A DNA stretch of 32,188 nt from CAYSFW01 sp964620675 (GTDB lineage: Bacteria; Pseudomonadota; Gammaproteobacteria; UWMA-0217). The notes under the pieces were generated by a model that did not search any database, was not told the origin of the DNA, and saw only the letters and a program-made list of their open reading frames with translations. Position numbers and translations under genes: made by a program. Numbering within the stretch: the first letter of the stretch is position 1; every line of letters starts with the position of its first letter. The stretch is from NCBI GenBank assembly GCA_964620675.1, contig CAZUJU010000043.1, forward strand, positions 1 to 32,188, in the 5' to 3' direction. Shown piece after piece: positions 1 to 9,174 of this stretch.

Positions 1-1576
1 ACTCCCACTCGATCGTCGCCGGCGGCTTGCCCGAAATATCGTAGGTGACCCGGGAGATACCCCGAATCTCGTTGATGATCCGTCGCGAAACGTGATCCAG
101 AAACTCATACGGCAGGTGCGCCCAACGTGCGGTCATGAAGTCGATGGTCTCGACCGCGCGCAAGGCGACGACGTAGTCGTAGCGGCGGCCGTCGCCCATC
201 ACGCCGACGGACTTCACGGGTAGAAATACGGCGAACGCCTGCGAGACCTTGTCGTACAGATCGTGTTGGTACAGCTCGCTGATGAAGATGTCGTCGGCTC
301 GGCGCAGCAGGTCGGCGTAGTCCTTTTTCACTTCGCCGAGAATCCGCACGCCGAGGCCGGGGCCGGGGAACGGGTGGCGATAGACCATCTCCGAGGGCAG
401 GCCGAGTTCGACGCCGATCTTGCGCACCTCATCCTTGAACAGTTCGCGGAGCGGTTCAACCAGCTTGAGGTTCATGTCCGGCGGCAGTCCGCCGACGTTG
501 TGATGGGATTTGATGACGTGGGCCTTGCCGGTTTTCGAGCCGGCGGATTCGATCACGTCGGGGTAGATGGTGCCTTGTGCAAGCCAGCGCGCGCTGCTGA
601 GTTTGCGCGCCTCTTCCTCGAAGATCTTGATAAACAACCCGCCGATGATCTTGCGCTTTTTTTCCGGGTCGGCCTCGCCCTCGAGTGCGCCGAGAAAGCG
701 GGCCTCGGCGTCGACCCGCAACACCTTGACGCCCATGTGTTTGGCGAAGGTCGCCATGACCTGATCGCCTTCATGCAATCGCAACAGGCCGGTATCGACG
801 AACACACAGGTGAGTTGTTCGCCGATCGCCTTGTGCAGTAACGCGGCGACCACCGAGGAATCGACGCCACCGGACAGTCCGAGAATCACCTCGTCGGTGC
901 CGACCTGTTCGCGCACCCGGGCGATGCTGTCGACGATGATGTTGCCCGCGGTCCACAACGCCGCGCAGCCGCAAATATCGCGAATGAAACGCTCAAGGAT
1001 GCGTTTGCCCTGCTTGGTATGGGTCACTTCAGGATGGAATTGCAGGCCATAGCAGCCGCGTGCTTCATCGGCCATCGCCGCGACCGGCGCGGCGTCGGTG
1101 CTCGCCATCAATTTGAAACCCGGCGGCAGTGCGCTGACGCGGTCACCATGCGACATCCAGACATCGAGTAGGCCGTAGCCCTCGGCCGTGGTGTGGTCTT
1201 CGATGTCGGTCAGCAACCGGGTATGGCCGCGCGCGCGAACCTGGGCGTAGCCGAATTCGCGGTGATCGGAATTCTCGACCTCGCCGCCGAGTTGCGCCGC
1301 CATGGTCTGCATGCCGTAGCAGATGCCCAGCACCGGCGCGCCCACCTCGAATACCGCCTGCGGCGCGCGTGGCGGTTCGGCATCGATGACCGATTCGGGA
1401 CCGCCGGAGAGGATGATGCCTTGCGGCGCAAACGCGTGTACGTCGTCGTTGCTCATGTCCCAGGGATGAATTTCGCAATACACCCCCGCTTCGCGCACGC
1501 GCCGCGCAATGAGCTGGGTGTACTGAGAACCGAAATCGACGATCAGAATGCGATCGGCGTGAATACTGGCGTGCAT
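1..1576 (-). CDS. guaA: GMP synthase (glutamine-hydrolysing), complete except the end of its stop codon
   Basis: Converts XMP to GMP using ATP and glutamine, the last step of guanine nucleotide synthesis in the cytoplasm. The reverse strand reads 525 residues, the same length as E. coli GuaA. The class I glutamine amidotransferase domain comes first, with nucleophile Cys86 in GICYGMQ and the His181/Glu183 pair in QFHPEV. The ATP-pyrophosphatase P-loop SGGVDS is at about 235-240. The C-terminal dimerisation domain ends in the family-typical ATIEWE. Only the first base of the stop codon is inside the window. The ATG at 1576 is preceded by AGGAG (1588-1592 on the complement). It lies 100 bases after guaB on the same strand, so the pair forms a guaBA operon. 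Confidence 0.97.
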   Translation of the reverse strand, partial: MHASIHADRILIVDFGSQYTQLIARRVREAGVYCEIHPWDMSNDDVHAFAPQGIILSGGPESVIDAEPPRAPQAVFEVGAPVLGICYGMQTMAAQLGGEVENSDHREFGYAQVRARGHTRLLTDIEDHTTAEGYGLLDVWMSHGDRVSALPPGFKLMASTDAAPVAAMADEARGCYGLQFHPEVTHTKQGKRILERFIRDICGCAALWTAGNIIVDSIARVREQVGTDEVILGLSGGVDSSVVAALLHKAIGEQLTCVFVDTGLLRLHEGDQVMATFAKHMGVKVLRVDAEARFLGALEGEADPEKKRKIIGGLFIKIFEEEARKLSSARWLAQGTIYPDVIESAGSKTGKAHVIKSHHNVGGLPPDMNLKLVEPLRELFKDEVRKIGVELGLPSEMVYRHPFPGPGLGVRILGEVKKDYADLLRRADDIFISELYQHDLYDKVSQAFAVFLPVKSVGVMGDGRRYDYVVALRAVETIDFMTARWAHLPYEFLDHVSRRIINEIRGISRVTYDISGKPPATIEWE

Positions 1577-1676
1577 CGGGGGCAAAACTCCTGGAACGGG
1601 GCCGGGGACGCGGCGGGCTTGAAAGACCTGTCCCGCTTGACCGGCCCGCCTGCGCACGCCAGTCGAGCGGAGAACT

Positions 1677-3137
1677 TCAATCAATCCGATAATTCGGTGC
1701 TTCCTTGGTGATCGACACGTCATGGACGTGGCTCTCGCGCATCCCGGCGCTCGATATCCGCACAAACTGCGGTTTTTGCCGCATCTCGGTGATGTTGCTG
1801 CAGCCGACATAACCCATGCTGGCGCGCAAGCCGCCCATCATTTGGTGAACGATCGCCGCCATCGGGCCTTTGTAGGGCACCCGGCCTTCGATCCCCTCCG
1901 GCACGAATTTTTCCACCCCGCGGCTGGTTTCCTGAAAGTAGCGATCGCTCGAACCTTGCGCCATCGCGCCGAGCGAACCCATACCGCGGTACGACTTATA
2001 CGAACGCCCTTGATACAGTTCGACCTCGCCGGGCGCTTCTTCGGTACCGGCGAACATACTGCCGACCATGATCGAATGCGCACCGGATGCGATCGCTTTG
2101 GCAATATCGCCCGAGTAGCGAATGCCACCGTCCGCGATCATCGGCACATTGCTGCCCTTCAAGCCTTCGAGTACCGACGTGATCGCGCCGATTTGCGGCA
2201 CGCCGACGCCAGCCACGATCCGCGTGGTGCAGATCGAGCCCGGACCGATCCCGACCTTGACCGCATCGGCACCCGCGTCAACCAATGCCCGAGCGGCTTC
2301 GCCGGTGGCAATGTTACCGCCGATCACCTGTAAGTCGGGATAATGATTCTTGACCCAGGCGACCCGGTTCAACACCCCCTGGGAATGACCATGCGCGGTA
2401 TCGACCACGATCACATCAACCCCCGCTTCAACCAGCGCGGCGATACGCTCCTCGGTGTCGCCGCCGGTACCGACCGCCGCACCGACCCGGAGTCGGCCCT
2501 GATCGTCCTTGCAGGCGTTCGGGAAATCGGAGGACTTTTGAATGTCCTTCACCGTAATCAGCCCGCGCAATTTGAAATCATCGTTGACGACCAGCACTTT
2601 CTCGATGCGATGGGTATGTAGCAATCCCACCACCTCTTCCTTGCTCGCGCACTCGCGTACGGTGATCAGACGCTGTTTCGGCGTCATTACGGTGGCGACC
2701 GGTTGGTCGAGATCGGTCACGAAGCGTACGTCGCGACTGGTTACGATCCCGACCAGATTTTCGCCGTCCACCACCGGCATTCCGGAGATGTTGTATGCCT
2801 TGCGAATCTGCAACACCTCGCGGATGCTCTGATTCGGCGAGACCGTCAACGGCTCCTTGATCACCCCGCTCTCGTATTTCTTGGCGATGCGCACTTCCGT
2901 CGCTTGGCGCGCGACCGAAAGATTTTTATGTACGATGCCGATCCCGCCCTCCTGCGCGATCGCAATCGCCAAGCGCGCCTCGGTCACGGTATCCATCGCC
3001 GCAGATATCATCGGGATATTCAGCGTAATTTCCCGGGTCAGGCGGGTGGTGAGGTCGACATCGTTGGGCAGCACGACGGAGTGGGCGGGTACGAGGAGGA
3101 CGTCGTCGAACGTCAAGGCTTCCTGAAGAATGCGCAT
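1677..3137 (-). CDS. guaB: Inosine-5'-monophosphate dehydrogenase
   Basis: Oxidises IMP to XMP with NAD+, the committed step to GMP. The 486 residues match the family length (E. coli 488). The TIM barrel is interrupted by two CBS domains at about 93-205. The catalytic loop GIGPGSICTTR places Cys303 as the nucleophile, DGGIRYSGD (about 336-344) binds the IMP phosphate, and the mobile flap carries Arg399-Tyr400 in SSDRYFQE. The reading frame stays open for 23 codons further upstream, but MRILQEALTFDDVLL is the usual N terminus and a TATAAT box lies just upstream of it, so ATG 3137 is chosen. It is first in an operon with guaA and divergent from xseA. Confidence 0.97.
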   Translation of the reverse strand: MRILQEALTFDDVLLVPAHSVVLPNDVDLTTRLTREITLNIPMISAAMDTVTEARLAIAIAQEGGIGIVHKNLSVARQATEVRIAKKYESGVIKEPLTVSPNQSIREVLQIRKAYNISGMPVVDGENLVGIVTSRDVRFVTDLDQPVATVMTPKQRLITVRECASKEEVVGLLHTHRIEKVLVVNDDFKLRGLITVKDIQKSSDFPNACKDDQGRLRVGAAVGTGGDTEERIAALVEAGVDVIVVDTAHGHSQGVLNRVAWVKNHYPDLQVIGGNIATGEAARALVDAGADAVKVGIGPGSICTTRIVAGVGVPQIGAITSVLEGLKGSNVPMIADGGIRYSGDIAKAIASGAHSIMVGSMFAGTEEAPGEVELYQGRSYKSYRGMGSLGAMAQGSSDRYFQETSRGVEKFVPEGIEGRVPYKGPMAAIVHQMMGGLRASMGYVGCSNITEMRQKPQFVRISSAGMRESHVHDVSITKEAPNYRID

Positions 3138-3167
3138 GAGTGTGAGGCCGGTAGGGTTCGGGCGCTG

Positions 3168-3197
3168 ATTATAGGGGATTGACCCTGAGCCGGTAAA
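3168..3197 (-). promoter_or_regulatory. Probable sigma70 promoter of guaBA
   Basis: On the complement, TTTACC (3192-3197) is followed after 18 bases by a perfect TATAAT (3168-3173). This gives a predicted start near 3161 and a leader of about 24 bases to the guaB ATG. The -35 box matches the consensus at four of six positions. I saw no PurR-like operator. Confidence 0.6.
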
Positions 3198-3256
3198 CGG
3201 CTTCAATGATCGGCTATCGCGCGCATCCCCGCCCGCACCCAGGCACGCCTCGGCTG

Positions 3257-4624
3257 ATGTTCGACCCCTCGGAAAAAATCTACCTAGTTGGAGAACTCAA
3301 TCTGCTGGTGCGCGGATTGCTCGAAACGCGGTTCGCCGATATCCGCATCACCGGCGAGGTTTCGAATTTCTCCTGTCCCGCTTCGGGTCATCAATATTTC
3401 ACGCTCAAGGATGAAAACGGGCAGATTCGCTGTGCGTTTTTTCGCAACCGCAACCGGCTTGGCCGTTTTCGCGCCGCGAATGGCGATCACGTCGTGGCGC
3501 GCGGCAAGGTGAGTCTTTATGAACCGCGCGGCGATTATCAGTTTATCGTCGAAGCGTTGACCCTCGCCGGCGAGGGCGAATTGCAGCGCCGCTTCGAGGC
3601 GCTCAAGCAACGCTTGTTCGCTGAAGGCTTGTTCGCGCCGGAGCACAAAAAGTCGTTACCGCGATTTCCGCGGCAACTCGGCGTGATCACCTCGCCGAGC
3701 GGCGCGGCGGTACGGGATGTGTTGCAGGTGCTGGCGCGGCGTTATCCCGCCCTGCCGGTGATTATTTATCCGGTCCAGGTGCAGGGCGACGACGCGGCGC
3801 GCCAGATCGCCACGGCGCTCGAACTCGCGGCCGAGCGCGCGGAGTGCGACGTGTTGCTGCTGACCCGCGGCGGCGGTTCGCTGGAAGATCTGTGGTCGTT
3901 CAATGAAGAGATCGTCGCTCGCGCGGTGTTTGACTGCCCGCTGCCGGTGGTTGCGGCGATCGGCCATGAAATCGATTTCACCATCGCCGATTATGTCGCC
4001 GATGTACGCGCGCCGACCCCATCCGCCGCCGCCGAACTGCTGACCCCGGATGTCAACGAGCTCCGCGCGCAGCTCGCGCACCAGCGCAGTCGTCTCGCCA
4101 ATGCCGCAACCCGACTGCTGCAGCATCAGCGCCAACGCGTTGAACCGTCACGGCAGTTGTTGCGCGCGTTGCACCCGCGGGCGCGGATCGAGACCGGACG
4201 CCAGCGCGCCGACGAGTGCTTACTCCGCCTGCAACGCCAGTTCGAGCAGTTGCAACATCAACGACGCACGCGGGTGTTAACCCTCGACGCCGCGCTACCG
4301 GGTGCGCGCATTCGCGATGGTCTTGGCCACCAGCGCCAGCACGTCGCCCAACTCATCGCCCGCCTCGCCCACGCTCTGCAATCGACGCAGGCGAGATCGC
4401 GGCAATCCCACGCCAATCTCCACGCGCGCCTGACCGCCGTCGATGTTCAAGCCGTGCTAGGACGCGGGTTCGCGATCGTGACCGCAGCCGATGGCACCGA
4501 GGTGATCCGCGACGCGCAAGCGCTCGCGCCCGGCGACCGCTTCCGCGTCCGTCTCGCGCGCGGCGAAATTATCGGCGAAACGCTCGAGATCCACGCCCCG
4601 CAGCCGAAAAGCGATGCGCGCTAG
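3257..4624 (+). CDS. xseA: Exodeoxyribonuclease VII large subunit
   Basis: Catalytic subunit of exonuclease VII, which degrades single-stranded DNA in both directions together with XseB. An N-terminal OB-fold (about 5-100) carries FSCPASGHQYFTLKD and YEPRGDYQ. The nuclease domain contains GVITSPSGAAVRD, LLTRGGGSLEDLW, AIGHEIDFTIADYVAD and RAPTPSAAAEL, all characteristic of XseA. A helical, coiled-coil-prone C-terminal half follows. The ATG at 3257 (MFDPSEKIYLVGELN) aligns with the family start. An in-frame ATG at 3206 would add 17 residues rich in Pro, His and Arg. Neither start has a good ribosome binding site. Divergent from guaB. Confidence 0.95.
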   Translation: MFDPSEKIYLVGELNLLVRGLLETRFADIRITGEVSNFSCPASGHQYFTLKDENGQIRCAFFRNRNRLGRFRAANGDHVVARGKVSLYEPRGDYQFIVEALTLAGEGELQRRFEALKQRLFAEGLFAPEHKKSLPRFPRQLGVITSPSGAAVRDVLQVLARRYPALPVIIYPVQVQGDDAARQIATALELAAERAECDVLLLTRGGGSLEDLWSFNEEIVARAVFDCPLPVVAAIGHEIDFTIADYVADVRAPTPSAAAELLTPDVNELRAQLAHQRSRLANAATRLLQHQRQRVEPSRQLLRALHPRARIETGRQRADECLLRLQRQFEQLQHQRRTRVLTLDAALPGARIRDGLGHQRQHVAQLIARLAHALQSTQARSRQSHANLHARLTAVDVQAVLGRGFAIVTAADGTEVIRDAQALAPGDRFRVRLARGEIIGETLEIHAPQPKSDAR

Positions 4625-4626
4625 CG

Positions 4627-4652
4627 GGGTGCGGGATGTTTTCGCACCCTTT
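4627..4652 (+). terminator. Possible weak terminator after xseA
   Basis: Just after the xseA stop, GGGTGCG (4627-4633) and CGCACCC (4643-4649) form a perfect 7-bp stem with a 9-base loop, followed by only three T. It sits between the convergent xseA and DUF302 genes. The short T run makes Rho-independent termination uncertain. Confidence 0.4.
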
Positions 4653-5038
4653 CAGCTCAGGTGCTCGGCAACGCGGTGTAACAGCGTATCGGCCTCGGTT
4701 GCGATCGCGCTGATCGCCGGATTTTCGGCAAGCCGCAGGACCGCAACTGGGTCCATGAATGTGACGACGACGCGGTTGTCGTCGCTCTCGCGGATCACCA
4801 CATTGCACGGCAGTAACGCGCCCGCGTTGGGATCCGCCTCGATGACGCGCAACGCGAGACCGGGCGCGCAGGCGCCGAGGATGCGATAGGGCCGGATCGT
4901 TTGCCCCAACTTGTTCTGGATGATGTTCGATACCGCGATGTCGCTGACCACACCCAGCTTTTCCGCTTGCAGGGCCTCGGTGACACGGGCAACCGCAGCG
5001 TCGAAAGGCAGATTCAAAGTCACTTCAAAACTGTACAT
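4652..5038 (-). CDS. DUF302 domain protein
   Basis: A 128-residue single-domain protein. It has the DUF302 pattern: an N-terminal strand-helix (MYSFEVTLNLPFDAAVARV), then PYRILGACAPGLA, the LLPCNVVIRE strand and VVVTFMDP. No signal peptide or membrane segment is seen, so it is probably cytoplasmic. The family has no settled biochemical role. Cys57 in LGAC and Cys78 in LPCN are the typical conserved residues. The start ATG at 5038 is preceded by GAGGAA at good spacing on the complement. It is convergent with xseA and may be cotranscribed with the DUF2237 gene upstream. Confidence 0.85.
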   Translation of the reverse strand: MYSFEVTLNLPFDAAVARVTEALQAEKLGVVSDIAVSNIIQNKLGQTIRPYRILGACAPGLALRVIEADPNAGALLPCNVVIRESDDNRVVVTFMDPVAVLRLAENPAISAIATEADTLLHRVAEHLS

Positions 5039-5098
5039 CGATGTTTCCTCGGGTGTGGGGTTGGGCGGGGTTGGGGTGAAGGCATACGCTTGGCCGGT

Positions 5099-5470
5099 TC
5101 AGGAAAGGTCGATCGCGTAGCGCTTGAGGCTCTCGAGGGCCACTATTTCGAGCGCGCGCGCATGCGTCGCGCGCAGACGCACGCGCGGCGCCTTGCCGTG
5201 CTCATAGGCCTCTTGCCACCGTGCGGCGCATAAACACCAGCCGTCGCCCGGCCGCAAGCCGGGAAATCCAAACGCGGGGACTGGCGAAATCAGGTCATTC
5301 CCGCGCGCCGAACTGAATTCGAGGAACTCTGCGGTCATCGTTGCGCAAACGGTATGTGAGCCGAAGTCCTTCGGCGCGGTTTCGCAACTGCCACTGCGCG
5401 TCCAGCCGGTCAACGGCGAGGTCGAACAGGCTTCGAGGGGTTCCCCCAGAACATTGAGGCGGTCATTCAT
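5099..5470 (-). CDS. DUF2237 family protein
   Basis: A 123-residue protein matching the DUF2237 pattern along its whole length: NVLGEPLEACSTSPLTGWTR, then SCETAPKDFGSHTVCA, MTAEFLEFSSARGNDL, FGFPGLRPGDGWCLCAARW, and the C-terminal ATHARALEIVALESLKRYA. Five cysteines sit at the family's conserved positions, including the CLC pair, which suggests metal or redox chemistry, though no function is established. Small, without signal peptide, probably cytoplasmic. It lies 60 bases upstream of the DUF302 gene on the same strand, so the two may share a transcript. Confidence 0.85.
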   Translation of the reverse strand: MNDRLNVLGEPLEACSTSPLTGWTRSGSCETAPKDFGSHTVCATMTAEFLEFSSARGNDLISPVPAFGFPGLRPGDGWCLCAARWQEAYEHGKAPRVRLRATHARALEIVALESLKRYAIDLS

Positions 5471-5691
5471 TACAGTTCGGCGGTGTCGGGTTTAGCGGCT
5501 CGCGCCTACGCCGTTAATCGGTCCCGGCGGCGGATTCGGTGGGTGCATACTGCGCAAGCGGAGCGCTTAACGCAATTTTCCCGGATCGCGTAGCGGCGAC
5601 AGGCACGCTTCACGAATTTGCTGGACGCGACGCCACAGAACGACTAAAACCAAGGTTCCGATTGCCCAACCTTCACGGCCCGCCCACTCCG

Positions 5692-6486
5692 ATGCCTCAA
5701 GCCACCGAATCACCGCCGCAGCCGCTCGCCCCCGCTACCATTCGCAGCGTTTCGCCGTTACGGCCTTTACATTGGCTGCGCCTCGGCTGGCGCGACATGC
5801 GCCACGTCGGCTGGCCGAGCATCATTCATGGCGTGCTGCTCGCCGCGTTTGGACTTTGCATCGTCTCGATCGCCGCTGTCCTGTGGTATCTGCTCCCCGG
5901 CGCGATCTCCGGGTTTTTGTTGATCGGACCCATCCTCGCGACCGGACTGTACGTTTTGAGCAAAAAACGCGAACAGAACGAGCGTGGCACCTGGGAGCAC
6001 GTGATCACCGCGTGGCGTTGCGGCGCCTGCAATCTGCTCGGGCTGGGTCTGGTGCTGGCGCTGGTCGCGACGCTTTGGGTGCTGATTTCAGCCGTGCTGA
6101 TCGCGCTGTTCCTGCAAGACTCCATCAACGGTTTCGACGATTTTCTCCGCCACGTGGTGTTTTCGGAAGGATCCAATCTGTTTCCCATCTGGGCCGCGAT
6201 GGGCGGTTTGGTTGCCTCGCTGGTGTTTGCAGCTACCGTGGTTTCGGCGCCGATGCTGCTTGATCGCGATGTCGGCCTGCTCGGCGCGGTGGCCACCAGC
6301 TTCAATGCGGTGGCGGAAAATCCGGTGCCGATGATCGTCTGGGCCGGCTTGATCATGCTCGCGACCCTGTTTGGACTCGCAACAGTGATGATTGGATTCA
6401 TTCTCGTCGTACCGATCATCGGGCATGGTACCTGGCACGCTTACCGCGACCTGGTGGATGCATCCGCCCTGCCCCCACGCACCTGA
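5692..6486 (+). CDS. DUF2189 family integral membrane protein
   Basis: 264 residues with about six hydrophobic segments: near residues 48-68, 71-90, 115-142, 168-190, 212-230 and 232-250. The features LGWRDMRHVGWPSIIHG, LIGPILATGLYVLSKKRE and VPIIGHGTWHAYRDLVD fit the DUF2189 family of inner-membrane proteins, whose role is not known. The frame is open for 51 more codons upstream, but that part is unlike the family, so ATG 5692 (MPQATESPPQ) is preferred. It begins a plus-strand run with the DUF2788 gene 20 bases downstream. Confidence 0.8.
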   Translation: MPQATESPPQPLAPATIRSVSPLRPLHWLRLGWRDMRHVGWPSIIHGVLLAAFGLCIVSIAAVLWYLLPGAISGFLLIGPILATGLYVLSKKREQNERGTWEHVITAWRCGACNLLGLGLVLALVATLWVLISAVLIALFLQDSINGFDDFLRHVVFSEGSNLFPIWAAMGGLVASLVFAATVVSAPMLLDRDVGLLGAVATSFNAVAENPVPMIVWAGLIMLATLFGLATVMIGFILVVPIIGHGTWHAYRDLVDASALPPRT

Positions 6487-6506
6487 GTCGATCACGTTCG
6501 AGCACA

Positions 6507-6716
6507 ATGTTTGGTTTAACCGAAGAACAAATCGCCGAGTTCGGCCTGACCTACGGGTTGGGTGGCTTCATCCTGTTGATGCTCTACATCATCTGGGACC
6601 TCGCCAAGCAATCGAAGGCCGGCAAGTTCGGCACCTTCGTGCTGTTTTTCGTGCTCGCGTTCGGCATCCTCGGCTTTCTCGCCAAAAACGTCATTCAGTG
6701 GTTGATGGGTCTTTAA
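6507..6716 (+). CDS. DUF2788 family small membrane protein
   Basis: A 69-residue protein with two hydrophobic helices (about 17-32 and 43-60) joined by a basic loop, KQSKAGKFGTF. This KAGxFGTFVLF pattern is what I recognise from DUF2788 proteins of pseudomonads and relatives. Probably an inner-membrane protein with the basic loop in the cytoplasm. Function unknown. It follows the DUF2189 gene by 20 bases and is likely in the same transcript. Confidence 0.75.
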   Translation: MFGLTEEQIAEFGLTYGLGGFILLMLYIIWDLAKQSKAGKFGTFVLFFVLAFGILGFLAKNVIQWLMGL

Positions 6717-6842
6717 CCGGCCGAAAACGTGAACCAGTTCATCGCGGTCGCGCCACGCAATGGGCAGGCTTCAACGCCAACACGCGTCCCCGGCACGTCG
6801 TTCGGGGCGCCAAACCCTTTCACCGTCAATCCATCACGTTTC

Positions 6843-7571
6843 ATGTATTTTCAGAGTACTTACCTGATCAGCTATCTCGTTCTGCTGCACCTGGCGTTCG
6901 CCGCGGTCGTCGTTAAGTCCGACACCTTGCCACGCCTGCAAGGTCTGCTCGGTATTCCGACCACGGCGCACCCCGAGTTCACCGATCACCACCAGAACAT
7001 GCGTCGCTACCACACCCACGTCGATGGCAACGTGCCGGACGGCGCGGTGTTGTTCTTCGGCGATTCGATTACCCAGGGTCTCGCCACCGCGGCGATTACA
7101 CCAAATGGCGTCAACTTCGGCATCGCCGGCGACTCCAGTTTCAGCCTGCTGGACCGACTTCCAAAGTACGCCTCCGTCCACCGCGCGGGTGTGATCGTGA
7201 TTGCGGTCGGCAACAACGACATGAATCTGCGCGAAAACCCGGCCACCGTCGCCAACTTGCACGCAGTGCTCGCCCAGGTACCGGAACCCATCCCTGTGAT
7301 ACTCAACGCCGTGTTGCCGGTCGACGAACCCGAGCGTGAATTCACCGGCGGCTGGAATAGCAAGATCGCGGATCTCAACGACCACCTCGCTGCCGTCGCG
7401 GCGGAGTCGCCGCGGGTGCATTTCGTGCCACCGAATCCAGCTTATTTCGATGATGAGAACAACCTTGCCGACCCGCTGCACAACGGCGACGGCATTCATC
7501 TGAGCCCCGCCGGCTACGCGATCTGGATCGCGGACCTGCGCGTGGCACTCGCGCCGCTGACGGCAGACTGA
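6843..7571 (+). CDS. SGNH/GDSL-family hydrolase, membrane-anchored
   Basis: A 242-residue esterase/lipase-type hydrolase of unknown substrate. The four SGNH blocks are present: VLFFGDSITQG (nucleophile Ser75), the block II Gly in FGIAGDSSF, block III GNNDMN (Asn124), and block V GDGIHLS (Asp216, His219). A hydrophobic stretch at about 5-24 suggests a signal anchor or uncleaved signal, placing the enzyme in the periplasm. The frame is open 38 codons upstream, but MYFQSTYLISYLV puts the start directly before the hydrophobic segment. It follows the DUF2788 gene. Confidence 0.85.
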   Translation: MYFQSTYLISYLVLLHLAFAAVVVKSDTLPRLQGLLGIPTTAHPEFTDHHQNMRRYHTHVDGNVPDGAVLFFGDSITQGLATAAITPNGVNFGIAGDSSFSLLDRLPKYASVHRAGVIVIAVGNNDMNLRENPATVANLHAVLAQVPEPIPVILNAVLPVDEPEREFTGGWNSKIADLNDHLAAVAAESPRVHFVPPNPAYFDDENNLADPLHNGDGIHLSPAGYAIWIADLRVALAPLTAD

Positions 7572-7916
7572 ACGCCTCACCCAATCGCTGAAGCCGGCGG
7601 GAACGTAGTTGCGTGAGCGCGGGTTTCCGCGCCGCAGCGAGCGCCCGAGATTGCGCGGTCGCGCACCGACCCGCTCCGATCAAATCCCGTACGACGGAAC
7701 TAAGCCCGCTCGCGTGGTCAAAATGGATGAGCCAATTTGGCGGGTTTCGAAACCGCGGGCGCATTGCGATTATTCGCGACCGGCGCCGCGGTTGCGAGCC
7801 TCGCGTCGTTGCAGCCCAGGTGTTCGATCGGCGCCTCTTACGCCACTCTGGCCCCGGCGCCCGCTACGCTGCTTTTCGAGTCCGAAGACCGTTTCCTTGA
7901 ATTCGCTACCGCAACC
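7572..7916 (+). other. Intergenic region, no gene seen
   Basis: 345 bases without a convincing gene. The FemAB-like frame runs open through the last 180 bases (from 7737), so an upstream start cannot be fully excluded, but that translation is low-complexity and unlike the family. The stem GCGCGG (7617-7622)/CCGCGC (7627-7632) with a GTTT loop lacks a T run, so it is not a standard terminator. No clear promoter. Confidence 0.5.
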
Positions 7917-8966
7917 ATGTCGAAATCGCGAACGCCTGCTGAATGGGCCTTGTTATGGAACCAATACCTGACCGCACGCGCGGACGAGACCGGATTCATG
8001 CAGTCGACATGGTGGACGGACCTCATGGTGCGGCAAGGCGCACGACAGATCGATGCGTTCTACCTCGCCGACGCGCGCATTCACGCGGGCGCCAAGGTAC
8101 TGATCTATGAGTACCAATCAGGTTTCTGCTATTTCTACACCCCAGATGGCCCACTGTTTTCGGCGGATCCGGAAGCCGCCCAGCAAGAGTTCGACGCGTT
8201 GATCGATCGCCTGGACCGCTATCGCGCGGCGCATCCGCACCAGCATTTCAGCCACCTCCGCATCGAACACAAATGGTCCGCTTACCCGGGGTTTGTCGAT
8301 CGACTGCGCCCGGCCGATGACTGGCTGGAGCCGCGCACGACCATTTTCGTCGACGTCTCGGGCACGCCGGAGGAGATCCTCGCACGCATGCGACCCACCG
8401 GGCGGCGCTGGATCCGCAAGGCCATCGCCAGCGGCGTCAATATCGTGGTGGACTGCTCGGAACCCGGGATCGATGCGTTTATCGCGCTCTACACCGCTAC
8501 TATGGAACGCAAGGCGCAGTACGCGATGGATCGAGGCGTTCTCACGGATCTGGCGCAAACGCTGTTTGCCAACGACTGCGGCACCCTGTACTTCGCCGAA
8601 CAGGACGGCAAGCGCATCGCCACTGCGATGATTGTGTTCTTTGCCAATCGCGCCACGTATCTTTTCGCCGGCTCCGACGCCCAGAGTCGCGGCACGATGG
8701 CGCCCTACCTGCTCAACTACCAGGTCATGTGCGACGCCAACGCCCGCGGTTTGGACTGGTACGACCTGTACGGCGGCGTTCCGGCGGAAATGACGCAGCA
8801 TACGCTGGCCGGTATCAGTATCTTCAAGCACAACCTCGGCGGACGGGACGCCGATTTCGGCCCCGCACTTGATTACGTTTACGACGAGTGGGCTTACGAC
8901 GCGTATCAGCGATTCGTGCGCGAACGTTATCGAGTCGCGGTGGCGGAGGAATTCGTAGCCGTATGA
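7917..8966 (+). CDS. FemAB/FemX-like aminoacyltransferase (GNAT fold)
   Basis: A 349-residue protein with the tandem GNAT-fold architecture of Fem ligases, which transfer amino acids from aminoacyl-tRNA to a peptidoglycan precursor. Supporting features: FMQSTWWTDLM near the N terminus, TTIFVDVSGTPEEILARMR with GRRWIRKA in the middle, FANRATYLFAGSD, MAPYLLNYQVMCDANARG, WYDLYGG, and the C-terminal ISIFKHNLGG followed by DYVYDEWAYDAYQ. No signal peptide, so cytosolic, acting at the inner membrane face. The substrate is not deducible. FemAB-like proteins also belong to some XrtA-type EPS loci, but this gene lies several kb from the EPS operon and on the other strand. Confidence 0.75.
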   Translation: MSKSRTPAEWALLWNQYLTARADETGFMQSTWWTDLMVRQGARQIDAFYLADARIHAGAKVLIYEYQSGFCYFYTPDGPLFSADPEAAQQEFDALIDRLDRYRAAHPHQHFSHLRIEHKWSAYPGFVDRLRPADDWLEPRTTIFVDVSGTPEEILARMRPTGRRWIRKAIASGVNIVVDCSEPGIDAFIALYTATMERKAQYAMDRGVLTDLAQTLFANDCGTLYFAEQDGKRIATAMIVFFANRATYLFAGSDAQSRGTMAPYLLNYQVMCDANARGLDWYDLYGGVPAEMTQHTLAGISIFKHNLGGRDADFGPALDYVYDEWAYDAYQRFVRERYRVAVAEEFVAV

Positions 8967-9174
8967 CGACCCACGTTATCGATCGTTAATCACCGGATCT
9001 CGGCCGCGCGATCTGGACGGGCTACGTCATGGACGCACCACAGCGCGGCGCTCATCTCGAAATCAGTCAACCTGGTTGATGCACGCCGCTTACCTTTCAC
9101 CCACGATGCAGCCCTTCCAGGCTCGCCGGGTTTGCGTGGTTGACGCGTGATGCGCCACCGACCATGCGGGTGAA

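Noticed and set aside
263..1711. Several open frames on both strands across 263-1711
   Set aside because: They are antisense or out-of-frame shadows of guaA, whose own frame is continuous for 525 codons on the complement.
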